A DNA stretch of 64,000 bases from the NCBI GenBank assembly GCA_029213065.1, contig JARGPH010000005.1, forward strand, positions 67,419 through 131,418. The letters run 5' to 3'. How positions within the stretch are numbered: the first letter of the stretch is position 1; each line of letters starts with the position of its first letter. A program made the translations under genes and the position numbers. This document shows positions 18,513 through 26,621 of the stretch, piece after piece. This stretch comes from Verrucomicrobiales bacterium (GTDB lineage Bacteria; Verrucomicrobiota; Verrucomicrobiia; Verrucomicrobiales; DEV007). Below the pieces are notes generated by a model. The model saw only the letters and a program-made list of their open reading frames with translations. It was not told the DNA's origin and did no database searches.

Positions 18513-19328
18513 ATGGCAGAGGGGATATCAAAAAGAAACAACGTTACTGTATTCGGAAAGGGCTCCAGAGCCTTCGTTTTTGCGCATGGGTTCGGTTGCG
18601 ACCAGCACATGTGGCGATATCTGACTCCTGCATTTGAAGACGATTATCGCATCATTCTTTTTGACTATGTGGGGGCCGGAAAGTCTGATATCTCGGCCTA
18701 TGATTCAGAGCGCTACTCAACTCTGGAAGGTTACGCTCAGGATGTTCTCGAGGTTCTCAGAGAGCTCGACCTGAAAGACGTTATTTTTGCCGGTCATTCT
18801 GTCAGTAGCATTATTGGTGCATTGGCCTGGCTTGAGGAACCTGAGAGATTCAGCCACCTGATCATGGTTGCACCTTCGCCCTGTTATTTGAATCAGCTCC
18901 CGGATTATGTCGGAGGATTTGAAAGAGCGGATATCGACGGTCTACTCGATTTGATGGACAAAAACTTTCTGGGGTGGGCTGGTTTTCTCGCGCCTATGGT
19001 CATGCAAAACTCAGATAAACCGGAACTTACCGGGGAACTGGAAGAGAGTTTTTGCTCTACAGATCCTGTTGCCGCAGGGGAATTTGCCAAGGCGACTTTT
19101 CTTTCTGATTATCGCCACGTCCTGCCGGAAGTCTCTGTTCCATCCTTGATTCTGCAATGTTCTGATGATGTGATTGCCCCGGTGGGAGTGGGCGACTACA
19201 TGCATGAACGTTTGCCATGCAGCGAGCTTAGAAGAATGAAGGCGACCGGGCATTGCCCTCATGTCAGCCATCCTGACGAAACGATAAATTTGATCCGGGA
19301 TTATCTATCATCTGCGGTCCATGAGTGA
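18513..19328 (+). CDS. RsbQ-like alpha/beta hydrolase
   Basis: A 271-residue protein very similar throughout to Bacillus subtilis RsbQ. AHGFGCDQHMWRYLTPAFED, ILFDYVGAGKSD, the nucleophile elbow GHSVSS with Ser96, CSDDVIAP with Asp219 and GHCPH with His247 match RsbQ even in numbering. RsbQ hydrolyses an unknown small hydrophobic molecule, and its partner RsbP senses the outcome through a PAS domain; the plant receptors D14 and KAI2 share the fold. Here the next gene, overlapping by 8 bases, begins with a PAS domain but is a hybrid histidine kinase, not a PP2C phosphatase. A good ribosome-binding site (AAGAGGA) precedes the ATG. Confidence 0.88.
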   Translation: MAEGISKRNNVTVFGKGSRAFVFAHGFGCDQHMWRYLTPAFEDDYRIILFDYVGAGKSDISAYDSERYSTLEGYAQDVLEVLRELDLKDVIFAGHSVSSIIGALAWLEEPERFSHLIMVAPSPCYLNQLPDYVGGFERADIDGLLDLMDKNFLGWAGFLAPMVMQNSDKPELTGELEESFCSTDPVAAGEFAKATFLSDYRHVLPEVSVPSLILQCSDDVIAPVGVGDYMHERLPCSELRRMKATGHCPHVSHPDETINLIRDYLSSAVHE

Positions 19329-20937
19329 ACCCGAAAAGCTTCACGGGTTGGGCGATATTCTGGATCATGCTCCATGCGGTTTTCTTCGATTTAACGATGA
19401 TGGCACCGTTCTTCGCGCAAATACAACCTTGTCGGAAATGCTCGGTATCCCCGTTTCGGCGATTGAAGGGGTGCATGCTTCGAGCCTTCTGACTCAAGCG
19501 GGAAAAGTCTTTTTTCAGACCCACTTTTTCCCGACCCTTCGCATGCAGGGTAACGTTAACGAATTGTATTTATCCTTGATGAGCAAGGACGGGGCGAAGA
19601 TACCGGTTCTGATCAATGCTGTGCGAAGTGAGAAGCCGGAAGGCTGCTTTAATGACTGCATCATTGTAGGCATCAAAGAGAGGGAGCGATTTGAGCATGC
19701 GCTTTTACAGGCAAAAAAAGAGGCTGAGCGTGCGAACGAGTTAAAGGAGATCGCTCTGACCGAATTGAGTGAAGCCAATGAGTCACTTGCTCTTGCAAAG
19801 GACGCCGCTGACGCCGCTTCGCTCGCCAAGGATTCCTTTCTCGCCGCGTTGAGTCACGAGTTGAGGACGCCACTTACGCCGGTTTTGCTGACGGCTTCCG
19901 ATCTGGAGAGGAATGAAGTTCTGCCTCCTGAGATTCGGGAACAGATGTCAATGATTCGGCGCAATGTGGAACTGGAAGCCACCCTGATTGATGATTTACT
20001 GGATGTTTCGCGAATCAACCATGGGAAGCTGACGCTCAACCGGGCTCCGTTTGATCTGCATGAGATCGTTGCTCAGACGGAGGAGATTGTCTTATCTGAG
20101 GTTGAGGAGAAACAGATCAGTCTGGTCATGGACCTGCAGGCTTCCTCACATCACGTCAATGGGGATCCGGCACGAATCGAGCAGGTTATTTGGAATCTTC
20201 TCAAGAACGCCGTTAAGTTTACCCCAGAGAAAGGAACCGTAACCGTGACAACGAAGAATGATGCCAAGAGTTGCGTCGTTGTTGAAGTCAGTGACACAGG
20301 TATCGGGATACCGGCTGAGCAGCTTCCTGTCATTTTTACTCAGTTCGAGCAAGGGCACGCAACGGGGAAGCATCGCTTCGGCGGGCTGGGTCTGGGGCTG
20401 TCTATTTCGCAGGCAATTGTTTTCGCCCACGAAGGCAGGATTGGGGCTGAAAGTGAAGGAGAGGGAAAAGGATCAACCTTTTCAATTACCCTGCCAACGA
20501 TCGAAAAACCGGTCGAGGCAAGCTCGCCGGATCCTGAGAATCCGGGAGCCGTCGAAGGGATGAGAATATTGCTGGTCGAAGATCATGAGTCGACCCGGCT
20601 GGTTGTTTCCCGGTTGCTCTCAAAAGTGAATCATGATGTTATTGCCGTGGGAACGGTTGAGGCGGCAAGGGAGGCTTTTGACTCTCAGCCGTTCAATCTT
20701 GTCATCAGCGACCTGGGATTGCCTGACGGGAGTGGTTTGGATTTCATGAGCGAGATACGCTCGCGAAGTGAGGTGCCTTCGATAGCGTTGAGTGGATTTG
20801 GGATGCCGGAAGACGTGAAGAGGATCAAGGCGTCAGGATTTACGAAACAACTGACCAAGCCCATTAAGATGGATCGGCTCAACGCATTGATTTGCGAAAT
20901 TGATCACTCTTCGAAGGTGGCGGGTGGTACTGACTGA
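19321..20937 (+). CDS. PAS-domain hybrid histidine kinase with receiver domain
   Basis: This 538-residue soluble kinase has, in order: a PAS domain (about 10-117, ILDHAPCGFLRFNDDG onward), a coiled coil (118-170), DHp domain with SHELRTP and phosphoacceptor His179, an HATPase domain (N-box Asn292, DTGIGI at 325-330, GGLGLGLSI at 354-362), a linker, and a C-terminal receiver domain with Asp464. No transmembrane segment is seen. The gene overlaps the RsbQ-like gene by 8 bases, so the PAS domain probably senses the product or complex of that hydrolase. No DNA-binding output is encoded nearby; the final phosphate acceptor is unknown. Confidence 0.92.
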   Translation: MSEPEKLHGLGDILDHAPCGFLRFNDDGTVLRANTTLSEMLGIPVSAIEGVHASSLLTQAGKVFFQTHFFPTLRMQGNVNELYLSLMSKDGAKIPVLINAVRSEKPEGCFNDCIIVGIKERERFEHALLQAKKEAERANELKEIALTELSEANESLALAKDAADAASLAKDSFLAALSHELRTPLTPVLLTASDLERNEVLPPEIREQMSMIRRNVELEATLIDDLLDVSRINHGKLTLNRAPFDLHEIVAQTEEIVLSEVEEKQISLVMDLQASSHHVNGDPARIEQVIWNLLKNAVKFTPEKGTVTVTTKNDAKSCVVVEVSDTGIGIPAEQLPVIFTQFEQGHATGKHRFGGLGLGLSISQAIVFAHEGRIGAESEGEGKGSTFSITLPTIEKPVEASSPDPENPGAVEGMRILLVEDHESTRLVVSRLLSKVNHDVIAVGTVEAAREAFDSQPFNLVISDLGLPDGSGLDFMSEIRSRSEVPSIALSGFGMPEDVKRIKASGFTKQLTKPIKMDRLNALICEIDHSSKVAGGTD

Positions 20938-21174
20938 ATACCGGGTCGGGGTGACTGCGAAAATCGTCGGTCCAGCGAACAGAGGCGAGGTAGGCATGAA
21001 CCGCTTCCTGCCAGCGACCGAGGGCACGTTGGCGTGGCAGAAACCGACAGCGAGGAAAAAGGGCTTTCCATGCTCAGCGGCCAACTGTTCTTCGGCCCAA
21101 CCTACGACAACATGATCGGTGAACTCCAATTCTTGGTAGTCTCTCCGGTCGAGCTGCAGGATCAGTGGTAATGG
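20938..21174 (-). pseudogene. Sulfatase gene remnant
   Basis: A reading frame on the minus strand encodes an internal stretch of a sulfatase (choline/iduronate-sulfatase type): TDHVVVGWAEEQLAAEHGKP followed by FFLAVGF and a degraded P-H-V-P region reading ANVP. The N-terminal part with the C-x-P-S-R signature and the C-terminal part are missing. The frame is open further upstream to 21240 but that part does not resemble the family. It is best read as a decayed copy lying between the kinase and the next gene. The remaining bases up to 21482 hold only the hairpin listed separately. Confidence 0.55.
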
Positions 21175-21404
21175 GCTTGTGATCTGAACTGCGGAGCCAT
21201 GCTGCGTTCTTCGATTTTTATCCAGGGCGCGGTGCCTCATTCCATTTCAAAGGGGATGTCTTATAGCAATCGAAAGGCTGACCGTTTTGGCATCATGATT
21301 CCTGAATCCTTGGTTTGAAACGAGCGCCCAAATTCACCTTTCGCTCAATCGATTTAGAGAAAACTCGATAAAGGCAACAGCCCATACGTCAGACCCTATG
21401 AGTG

Positions 21405-21423
21405 CGGAGGTAAGAGTCCTCCG
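21405..21423. other. Perfect hairpin upstream of the 969-residue protein gene
   Basis: CGGAGG and CCTCCG form a 6-bp stem with a 7-base loop. It starts 78 bases before the ATG at 21483 and is followed by ATTACTTTT. It could be a weak terminator for the signalling cluster or a leader structure for the next gene. Confidence 0.35.
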
Positions 21424-21482
21424 ATTACTTTTCGGCTTAAACAGAATTCACAATCCGCGTATCAAGAAAGAAAGGGGGCTAC

Positions 21483-24392
21483 ATGAAACGATCTATTCGC
21501 ATTGCATTGGGAGTCTCTATCGCGCTTGCCATAGTTTTCTGCTTCAGAGGAGGCGATCAGGAAAATTCCTATCTATATGAAAAAGCTTCCACGCTCGAAT
21601 TCTCTCAAGAGCAGATCGTCACCTTCGTTCACGAAGAGATAAGCCCTCTGCCTGGATCGGAAGCATTTCGCGGCGCTTTGGGAACGCTTTGGGAAGGTGC
21701 AGGAAGCCGGAAAGAGTCTGCCCACCTTCTTTCCGAACTGCTCGGTCATTCGGGGATTGAGAATTCCGTCGTCAGCAATGGCGAGCAGTTTGGCGTCCGG
21801 GTTGCATCATCAGGTGAAGTGATTCCCGCGGTCAATGGCGAAGCTTTAACCAGCCACGAAGAAATTGAAAATTATCCGAATTTTTCAATCTCGATGCCTG
21901 TCATTGGTCGAGAGACAGAGACGGTATCATTCCAGGGCAATACATCAGAATTTCTCAGCAGCCCTCTGAGGATAGCGATCACAGATGGAACGGCCACCCT
22001 TGTCGGGCCGGATGATCAAACCCTTCTCGCTGCAGTGTTTTCTCCCGGAGAAAGAGTTCTCGCAAAGATTTCATTTCATCTCCTCGACGGTTCACTCGAA
22101 ACCGTTACCCGTGAGTTGATTGACGACACGGTGCCGCAGCCCTGTATGCCGGCGGAACATGTCATCGTCTTTGCTCCCTGTGAAATCGATGAAGGAATAT
22201 TCAGGAAGCAGAAAGCACTGATTGCTCAATCCTGGGGAGAGAGTTCCCCCTCTTACCAATCCTACTCCCTGGTGCTTGATCATTGGTATCAATCGGACCG
22301 GATGCTGACTGATTTGAGAACACATTTTGATGCGGATGCTTTTTATCGGATTCCACGTGTGCTCATCGGATCCTGCTATCTCGATGATTCGGGGGATCCA
22401 GCAGGCTATGCCCTCGATCTTAGACGCAACAGCATTCACCTCACCCACAACGATGACAAGGCACGATCATTTGCTCTCACGAGGGCGAGCCTCGAGGCGG
22501 AGCTGGAAGCAAATGTGATCCTGTCGGCGACAGGGATGTCTTCACGTTCGGCGATTGAGGTTTTTCTCGCTCATTTGAATCACGGCGCGCAACAGAGCGG
22601 ACCGCGTATTTCCGGGTATGAGAGAACGTTTGCCGGATTTTTACGAGATACGTTTCCGGGAGTGAAACTCCATCTTCGTGCTGATGAGGGTAGAACAGTA
22701 AGCCTGACACATCTCCCCGGAAGCCGCGGCATTGGAATCGAATTCAGCAAATCGTTACAGGAAGCACTCGATAGCAATGACTACTTTCCATGGACCCATT
22801 GCAAATCGGGTGAGATTTTGAATGGCAGTTTTGAAGAAGCCGCTTACGAACTTGAAGCACTTTTGGGGCCGGTTTCCGGGGCTGATTTGGACTACACGAC
22901 TACCTCGGAGTTGGAGTATTGCTACGACTTGATAGATACCCCATATGTTCGCGAGTTTCATTTCTGGTGGGTTCCCGGGGAAGAGCAATTTCGGACCGCG
23001 GCGGAAGAACAGATCACGCGAATCAGCGACGACGGTTCCTACGTCTATGAAAGAGTCGCCTACACCTACGAAGATGAAACATCGATCACTCCGGGACATG
23101 TCGAGAATACGAGCTACACTGTTCCGGCAGCCACGAGAAGATCCGGCAAGGGCTGCACCCTCTGGCATTCACAAAACAATATTTCAAACGGAGCAAACGC
23201 TCTATCGATGAGTCAGGATTTCCTTCAGGATTTGAAGGACGATGGTTACGCCGAAGCCATCCCTTATTATTGGGATGGTAGTCCGGGAGCCCCATTGAAA
23301 TTGTATGCCGTAACTCATGCTCAATTCGAATTGAGCATTAATCGAAAAAAAGTGTCCATACCAGCCATCTGGGTAACTGGCAACTACGCATCCGGGAACA
23401 AGCCAAAACCGGAGAGATGGGGGAGCCGCTACCTCGATGACCCAAGCATTCCCAATGTCGGGAATGAAAAAACAACGCATGATGGATACAATACTTTCGT
23501 CATTGCTGACAACGCCAACCTGCCTCGCGTTTTGAATTCAAGAACAGAGTTTCAGGCACCCATACACGGACGAATCACATCAGCGGAAAACGGGGCATCA
23601 GTAGAGAATGCTGAAATACTGGTAATGGACACCCAATCCAAAGCGTCAACCTGGCCGACTGGCGATTTTGTTCTGCCCCTCATTTCGAAACCCCACGACG
23701 TATTTACCGTCAAGGTAACCCATCCGGACTATGACACCTGGAGCGAAGCGATTGACTTCCGGGATCGTGCCGGATTCGAGCGACTGAAGAAAATCACTCT
23801 GACCCCGCGATCCAGTTCCATTGATAGCCCTCAACACAAGGTGGCAAACCCGTTCACCTGGGTGACCCCGGAAACACTGGAGCAGGACCTTCGGAAGTTG
23901 TCGAGTGAGCGAACGCAGCGATACATTCGCGAAGCCCTGGAAGACAACCCCTCTCTCCAGGCTCTGGTTCCTCTTGAGGAAACGTCACAGGAACTGAGGA
24001 TGGAAACGGCGTGGCTTCTCTTTGACAGAGAAACGAATCATTTTACCGCAGTAACCCATGATGGACTGCACGGAGCTGTCGGCACAGTGAGCAATGTGGG
24101 ATCAGCTGCGGGCGATGGAGCGATCAGCGCATACTCAGGCTTTGTTTCTTCCTGGTTTGCTTATTCGGGTGGAAAAATAGAAGCCATCACCGAAGCCATG
24201 AGAGGGGGAGATTTCTCCGATCTGGGACACGCCCATGCCAAGGCATTTGCCCTGAATTTTCTCGAGACGATGTCAGACAAAACTGACAACATTTTTGCTG
24301 ATCAAGCTGGAGTCAACAGCGCCGCATACCGGGCTGGTTTCCTTCAGGGGTTATCGTTTTTTGACAAACACCCGGGATATCGTGGCGAGTAA
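21483..24392 (+). CDS. Large exported transglutaminase-like protein, catalytic Cys absent
   Basis: The product has 969 residues with an N-terminal signal anchor (MKRSIRIALGVSIALAIVFC). Residues about 35-110 (FRGALGTLWEGAGSRKESAH, then LLSELLGHSGIENSVV) match the start of a transglutaminase-like core as found in very large exported bacterial proteins, but the position of the catalytic cysteine is taken by other residues. The middle region (about 270-640) is unrecognised. Residues about 690-770 (PIHGRITSAENGASVENAEI) look like a carboxypeptidase-regulatory-like beta-sandwich. The C-terminal 150 residues include a glycine/alanine-rich segment (TVSNVGSAAGDGAISAYSGF). Function is unknown; an adhesive or structural surface role is possible. 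It converges with fabI, leaving 35 bases between stops. Confidence 0.75.
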   Translation: MKRSIRIALGVSIALAIVFCFRGGDQENSYLYEKASTLEFSQEQIVTFVHEEISPLPGSEAFRGALGTLWEGAGSRKESAHLLSELLGHSGIENSVVSNGEQFGVRVASSGEVIPAVNGEALTSHEEIENYPNFSISMPVIGRETETVSFQGNTSEFLSSPLRIAITDGTATLVGPDDQTLLAAVFSPGERVLAKISFHLLDGSLETVTRELIDDTVPQPCMPAEHVIVFAPCEIDEGIFRKQKALIAQSWGESSPSYQSYSLVLDHWYQSDRMLTDLRTHFDADAFYRIPRVLIGSCYLDDSGDPAGYALDLRRNSIHLTHNDDKARSFALTRASLEAELEANVILSATGMSSRSAIEVFLAHLNHGAQQSGPRISGYERTFAGFLRDTFPGVKLHLRADEGRTVSLTHLPGSRGIGIEFSKSLQEALDSNDYFPWTHCKSGEILNGSFEEAAYELEALLGPVSGADLDYTTTSELEYCYDLIDTPYVREFHFWWVPGEEQFRTAAEEQITRISDDGSYVYERVAYTYEDETSITPGHVENTSYTVPAATRRSGKGCTLWHSQNNISNGANALSMSQDFLQDLKDDGYAEAIPYYWDGSPGAPLKLYAVTHAQFELSINRKKVSIPAIWVTGNYASGNKPKPERWGSRYLDDPSIPNVGNEKTTHDGYNTFVIADNANLPRVLNSRTEFQAPIHGRITSAENGASVENAEILVMDTQSKASTWPTGDFVLPLISKPHDVFTVKVTHPDYDTWSEAIDFRDRAGFERLKKITLTPRSSSIDSPQHKVANPFTWVTPETLEQDLRKLSSERTQRYIREALEDNPSLQALVPLEETSQELRMETAWLLFDRETNHFTAVTHDGLHGAVGTVSNVGSAAGDGAISAYSGFVSSWFAYSGGKIEAITEAMRGGDFSDLGHAHAKAFALNFLETMSDKTDNIFADQAGVNSAAYRAGFLQGLSFFDKHPGYRGE

Positions 24393-24427
24393 TTTCGCTA
24401 TCTGGAGAAGGAACCCGCTTCGCAAAA

Positions 24428-25219
24428 TCAGTCAAAGGTGCTCATCGGCGGGGCTCCCATCGTCGAGTATCCGTTGTCGACGTGGAGCACTTCACCGGTG
24501 ACTCCACTGGAGAGATTGCTCAGCAAATAGACCGAGCTGTCACCGACGTCGCGCCCTTCGATATTCCGCTTCATGGGAGCGACCTTGCCGGTGTAGTCGA
24601 TCATTTTGTCGATGTCCCCGACGGCCGAGGCGGCGAGCGTTTTCTGAGGGCCTGCAGAGATCGCATTGACCCGAATATTGCTCGGGCCCAGATCGTAGGC
24701 CAGGTAACGCACCGAAGCTTCCAGCGCCGCTTTGGCGACACCCATGACGTTGTAGTTCGGGATGACCCGCTCACTTCCGAGGTAGCTCATCGTGATGATT
24801 GATCCGCCGTTCGGCATGATCTTCGCGGCTTCTCTTGCCATGGGAATCAGGCTGTAGGCGCTGACGTCGAGAGCGAGAGCAAAGCCTTCCCGGGTGGTGT
24901 CGACGAACGTGCCTTCGAGATCATCCGACTTTGCAAAGGCGATCGAGTGAACGAAAAAGTCGATGTCACCGAAGTCCGATTTGATGGCTGCAAAGGCCTC
25001 CTCGATTGACTCGTCGCTCTGCGCGTCCATGGGGCAGGTGAAGGAGATATCTTCGCGTTCTGCGATTTTTTTGATCCGCCGTTCGACGGCTTTTCCGGGC
25101 AGGTAGGCGAGGCCCACTTCGGCCCCTTGTTCCTGGAGACTCTTCAGAATGTGGTAGGCAAACGAATATTCGTTGACCACACCGGTTACGATTCCCTTTT
25201 TTCCCTTAAGCAGCGACAT
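24428..25219 (-). CDS. fabI: Enoyl-[acyl-carrier-protein] reductase (NADH)
   Basis: This 263-residue enzyme catalyses the last, NADH-dependent step of each fatty-acid elongation cycle in the cytoplasm. KGIVTGVVNEYSFAYHI is the FabI-type cofactor loop, VHSIAFAKSDDLEG is the conserved segment after the third strand, and SYLGSERVIPNYNVMGVAKA contains the catalytic Tyr-x6-Lys. AGPQKTLAAS matches the substrate-binding loop, where FabI usually has P-I-R-T. The ATG at 25219 is preferred to one nine codons upstream because family members start with M-x-L-L-K-G-K-K; a GAAGGA sits directly before it, which is closer than usual. As a housekeeping gene it marks the chromosomal side of the suspected integration scar. 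Confidence 0.93.
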   Translation of the reverse strand: MSLLKGKKGIVTGVVNEYSFAYHILKSLQEQGAEVGLAYLPGKAVERRIKKIAEREDISFTCPMDAQSDESIEEAFAAIKSDFGDIDFFVHSIAFAKSDDLEGTFVDTTREGFALALDVSAYSLIPMAREAAKIMPNGGSIITMSYLGSERVIPNYNVMGVAKAALEASVRYLAYDLGPSNIRVNAISAGPQKTLAASAVGDIDKMIDYTGKVAPMKRNIEGRDVGDSSVYLLSNLSSGVTGEVLHVDNGYSTMGAPPMSTFD

Positions 25220-25353
25220 TCCTTCACATATTGACGGGTGTCCCACATTTCAAGGGATTTGTTCCAAAGCATAGCCTGCTCCTTCGTCACAGATCGTGGC
25301 AGGCGCCCCGGGAGGCCGGCCCCGCCTACGGGTTCTCGTCCCAACGGGTAGAC

Positions 25354-25380
25354 ACAAAAAAACCGCCTCGAAAGGCGGTT
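25354..25380 (-). terminator. Rho-independent terminator after the tRNA 3' end
   Basis: On the minus strand an 8-bp stem (AACCGCCT/AGGCGGTT) closes a TTCG tetraloop and is followed by a run of seven T. It lies four bases past the CCA of the tRNA fragment, as expected for the native terminator of a tRNA transcript. Confidence 0.85.
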
Positions 25381-25384
25381 AAAT

Positions 25385-25435
25385 TGGCGACCCGTACGGG
25401 ACTCGAACCCGTGTGTAAACCTATCTATAAACGGG
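25385..25435 (-). tRNA. 3' fragment of a tRNA gene (5' half missing)
   Basis: Read on the minus strand, the segment has a perfect T arm (ACGGG, loop TTCGAGT, CCCGT), a 7-base acceptor strand ACGGGTC, discriminator G and an encoded CCA at 25385-25387. The matching 5' acceptor strand GACCCGT and a D arm are not present within the next several hundred bases. The T arm and acceptor occupy 25385-25412; the upper limit is uncertain. The isoacceptor cannot be named without the 5' half. A tRNA 3' end with its own terminator but no 5' half is what remains at one end when an element integrates into a tRNA gene; the restored full tRNA would lie beyond the right edge. That reading is inference. Confidence 0.7.
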
Positions 25436-25501
25436 TTATGCTGTGTTTGATAGGTAGGTTTAGGCATGCTTAAGCGACTTTTCTGTCATAAATTGTCATA
25501 A
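25417..25501. other. Candidate attachment-site region with short repeats
   Basis: Next to the tRNA fragment lie an imperfect inverted repeat (AAACCTATC at 25417-25425, GATAGGTAGGTTT at 25449-25461) and two direct copies of TGTCATAA (25484-25491 and 25494-25501) spaced ten bases, one helical turn. Such repeats are typical of recombinase core and arm sites, but could also be operator elements. The rest of 25220-25704 shows nothing else except a GC-rich palindromic patch near 25290-25320 and the terminator. No integrase gene is seen in the window. Confidence 0.4.
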
Positions 25502-25704
25502 CGTTTCACATTATTAAGCAGACAAGCAAACTGTCGATCTCTCTGTAAGCGATTCATGGTGGGCGAAGGGCCCTCACGCAGGAATGTGGGAAAGGGTAGG
25601 AAAGAGATCTTCTTTAGGGTAGAGGCGGACGCTGACAAGAGAAATTTGAACGCTCCACGCTTGCCATGGCGATCTTCATTCCATATACGTATCTGTTTTT
25701 CTCT

Positions 25705-26562
25705 ATGAAGATCTTCTTGTCTTGTGTGAATTGTGATTTCCGAGATCCGGGCGCTCCTTTCGCCGGGTTTCGAGACCGCATACGTCCCTATCTGTCACGA
25801 GGGGGACTGAACGTCACGCTGGAAGAGGAATTTCATCAGTCAGCAAACCAGGAGACGTTGGAGAAACTGGACGACTTTATTAGAAAAGACGACGTGGTAA
25901 TCCAGCTTCTCGCCACGAATCGGGGCGCTATTCCGGACGAGCAAGAGGTTATCGCCCTCAAGGAAAAGCATCGAAAGGAAAAAAGAACGATTTTCTCGCG
26001 AGGTATAGAGACTTTCTCCAAACAGCCAGCCGAATTTCGTAAATTGCTCGAGAACACAAACGATGTCACGTATACGGAGTGGGAGTCCTATCTTGCGATT
26101 CACAATGGGAAAGGCCTACTTCTTTATTTGCATGAGGAGAATAAAGGCGAGTTTGCAGAGCACATCAAGCGACTGGGCTCGGCAAGACCCAAGAAGTTTA
26201 CCTCTCCTTTTTCAGGTGAATTCGATCTAGCCTGTAAGATCTTTGCCGATATCTGTCGGTTAAAACCAGAGATGATTCCAGATAAGCTTAAACCAAAAGT
26301 TATGAAAGCGAATCAGACTCTGATGTTGTGGATTTTGGGACCGTGTTTGGCTATTTCTCTCTTCCTCGCCTACTTTGGGATCAAGCAAATGTATGAGCAA
26401 TGGCCGTATGTTGGCGGTCGCGCGGTTGGCTATCTCATTTTTTCGGTGGTTTCGATTGCAATTGGCTACTTGATCTTTTACCTGAGGAAGAGACGGGCCT
26501 CGGCAAAAATACTCGAAAAAGAGATTCCGGAGCTACTTAAGAAAGCCAAACAGGAGGACTGA
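25705..26562 (+). CDS. TIR-like (DUF4062-type) membrane protein
   Basis: This 285-residue protein starts MKIFLSCVNCDFRDPGAPFA and continues with EEFHQSANQETLEKLDDFIR and DDVVIQLLATNRGAIPDEQE, the pattern of DUF4062/TIR-like domains that cap many bacterial NLR-type proteins. The glutamate of YTEWESYLAIHNGKGLLLYL sits where TIR NADases carry their catalytic Glu. After residue 200 come two hydrophobic segments (LMLWILGPCLAISLFLAYFG and AVGYLIFSVVSIAIGYLIFY), then a lysine-rich tail, so the domain is probably membrane-tethered on the cytoplasmic face. An upstream in-frame ATG at 25666 adds 13 hydrophobic residues and is less likely. It is the first gene right of the tRNA scar. Activity is inferred only. 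Confidence 0.7.
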   Translation: MKIFLSCVNCDFRDPGAPFAGFRDRIRPYLSRGGLNVTLEEEFHQSANQETLEKLDDFIRKDDVVIQLLATNRGAIPDEQEVIALKEKHRKEKRTIFSRGIETFSKQPAEFRKLLENTNDVTYTEWESYLAIHNGKGLLLYLHEENKGEFAEHIKRLGSARPKKFTSPFSGEFDLACKIFADICRLKPEMIPDKLKPKVMKANQTLMLWILGPCLAISLFLAYFGIKQMYEQWPYVGGRAVGYLIFSVVSIAIGYLIFYLRKRRASAKILEKEIPELLKKAKQED

Positions 26563-26621
26563 AGCCGCCTTTCCGAATCCTCTTAGAGCCGCCGAGAAAT
26601 TTCTTCAAACTTCTTGAAATT

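Noticed and set aside
25290..25320. GC-rich palindromic patch between fabI and the tRNA fragment as a REP element
   Set aside because: It consists of several short palindromes but no consistent long stem and no second copy in the window was noticed.
25385..25745. A tmRNA gene reading for the tRNA-like 3' end
   Set aside because: The region upstream on the minus strand lacks a tag reading frame and the 5' tRNA-like half expected within about 360 bases, and it runs into a coding region.
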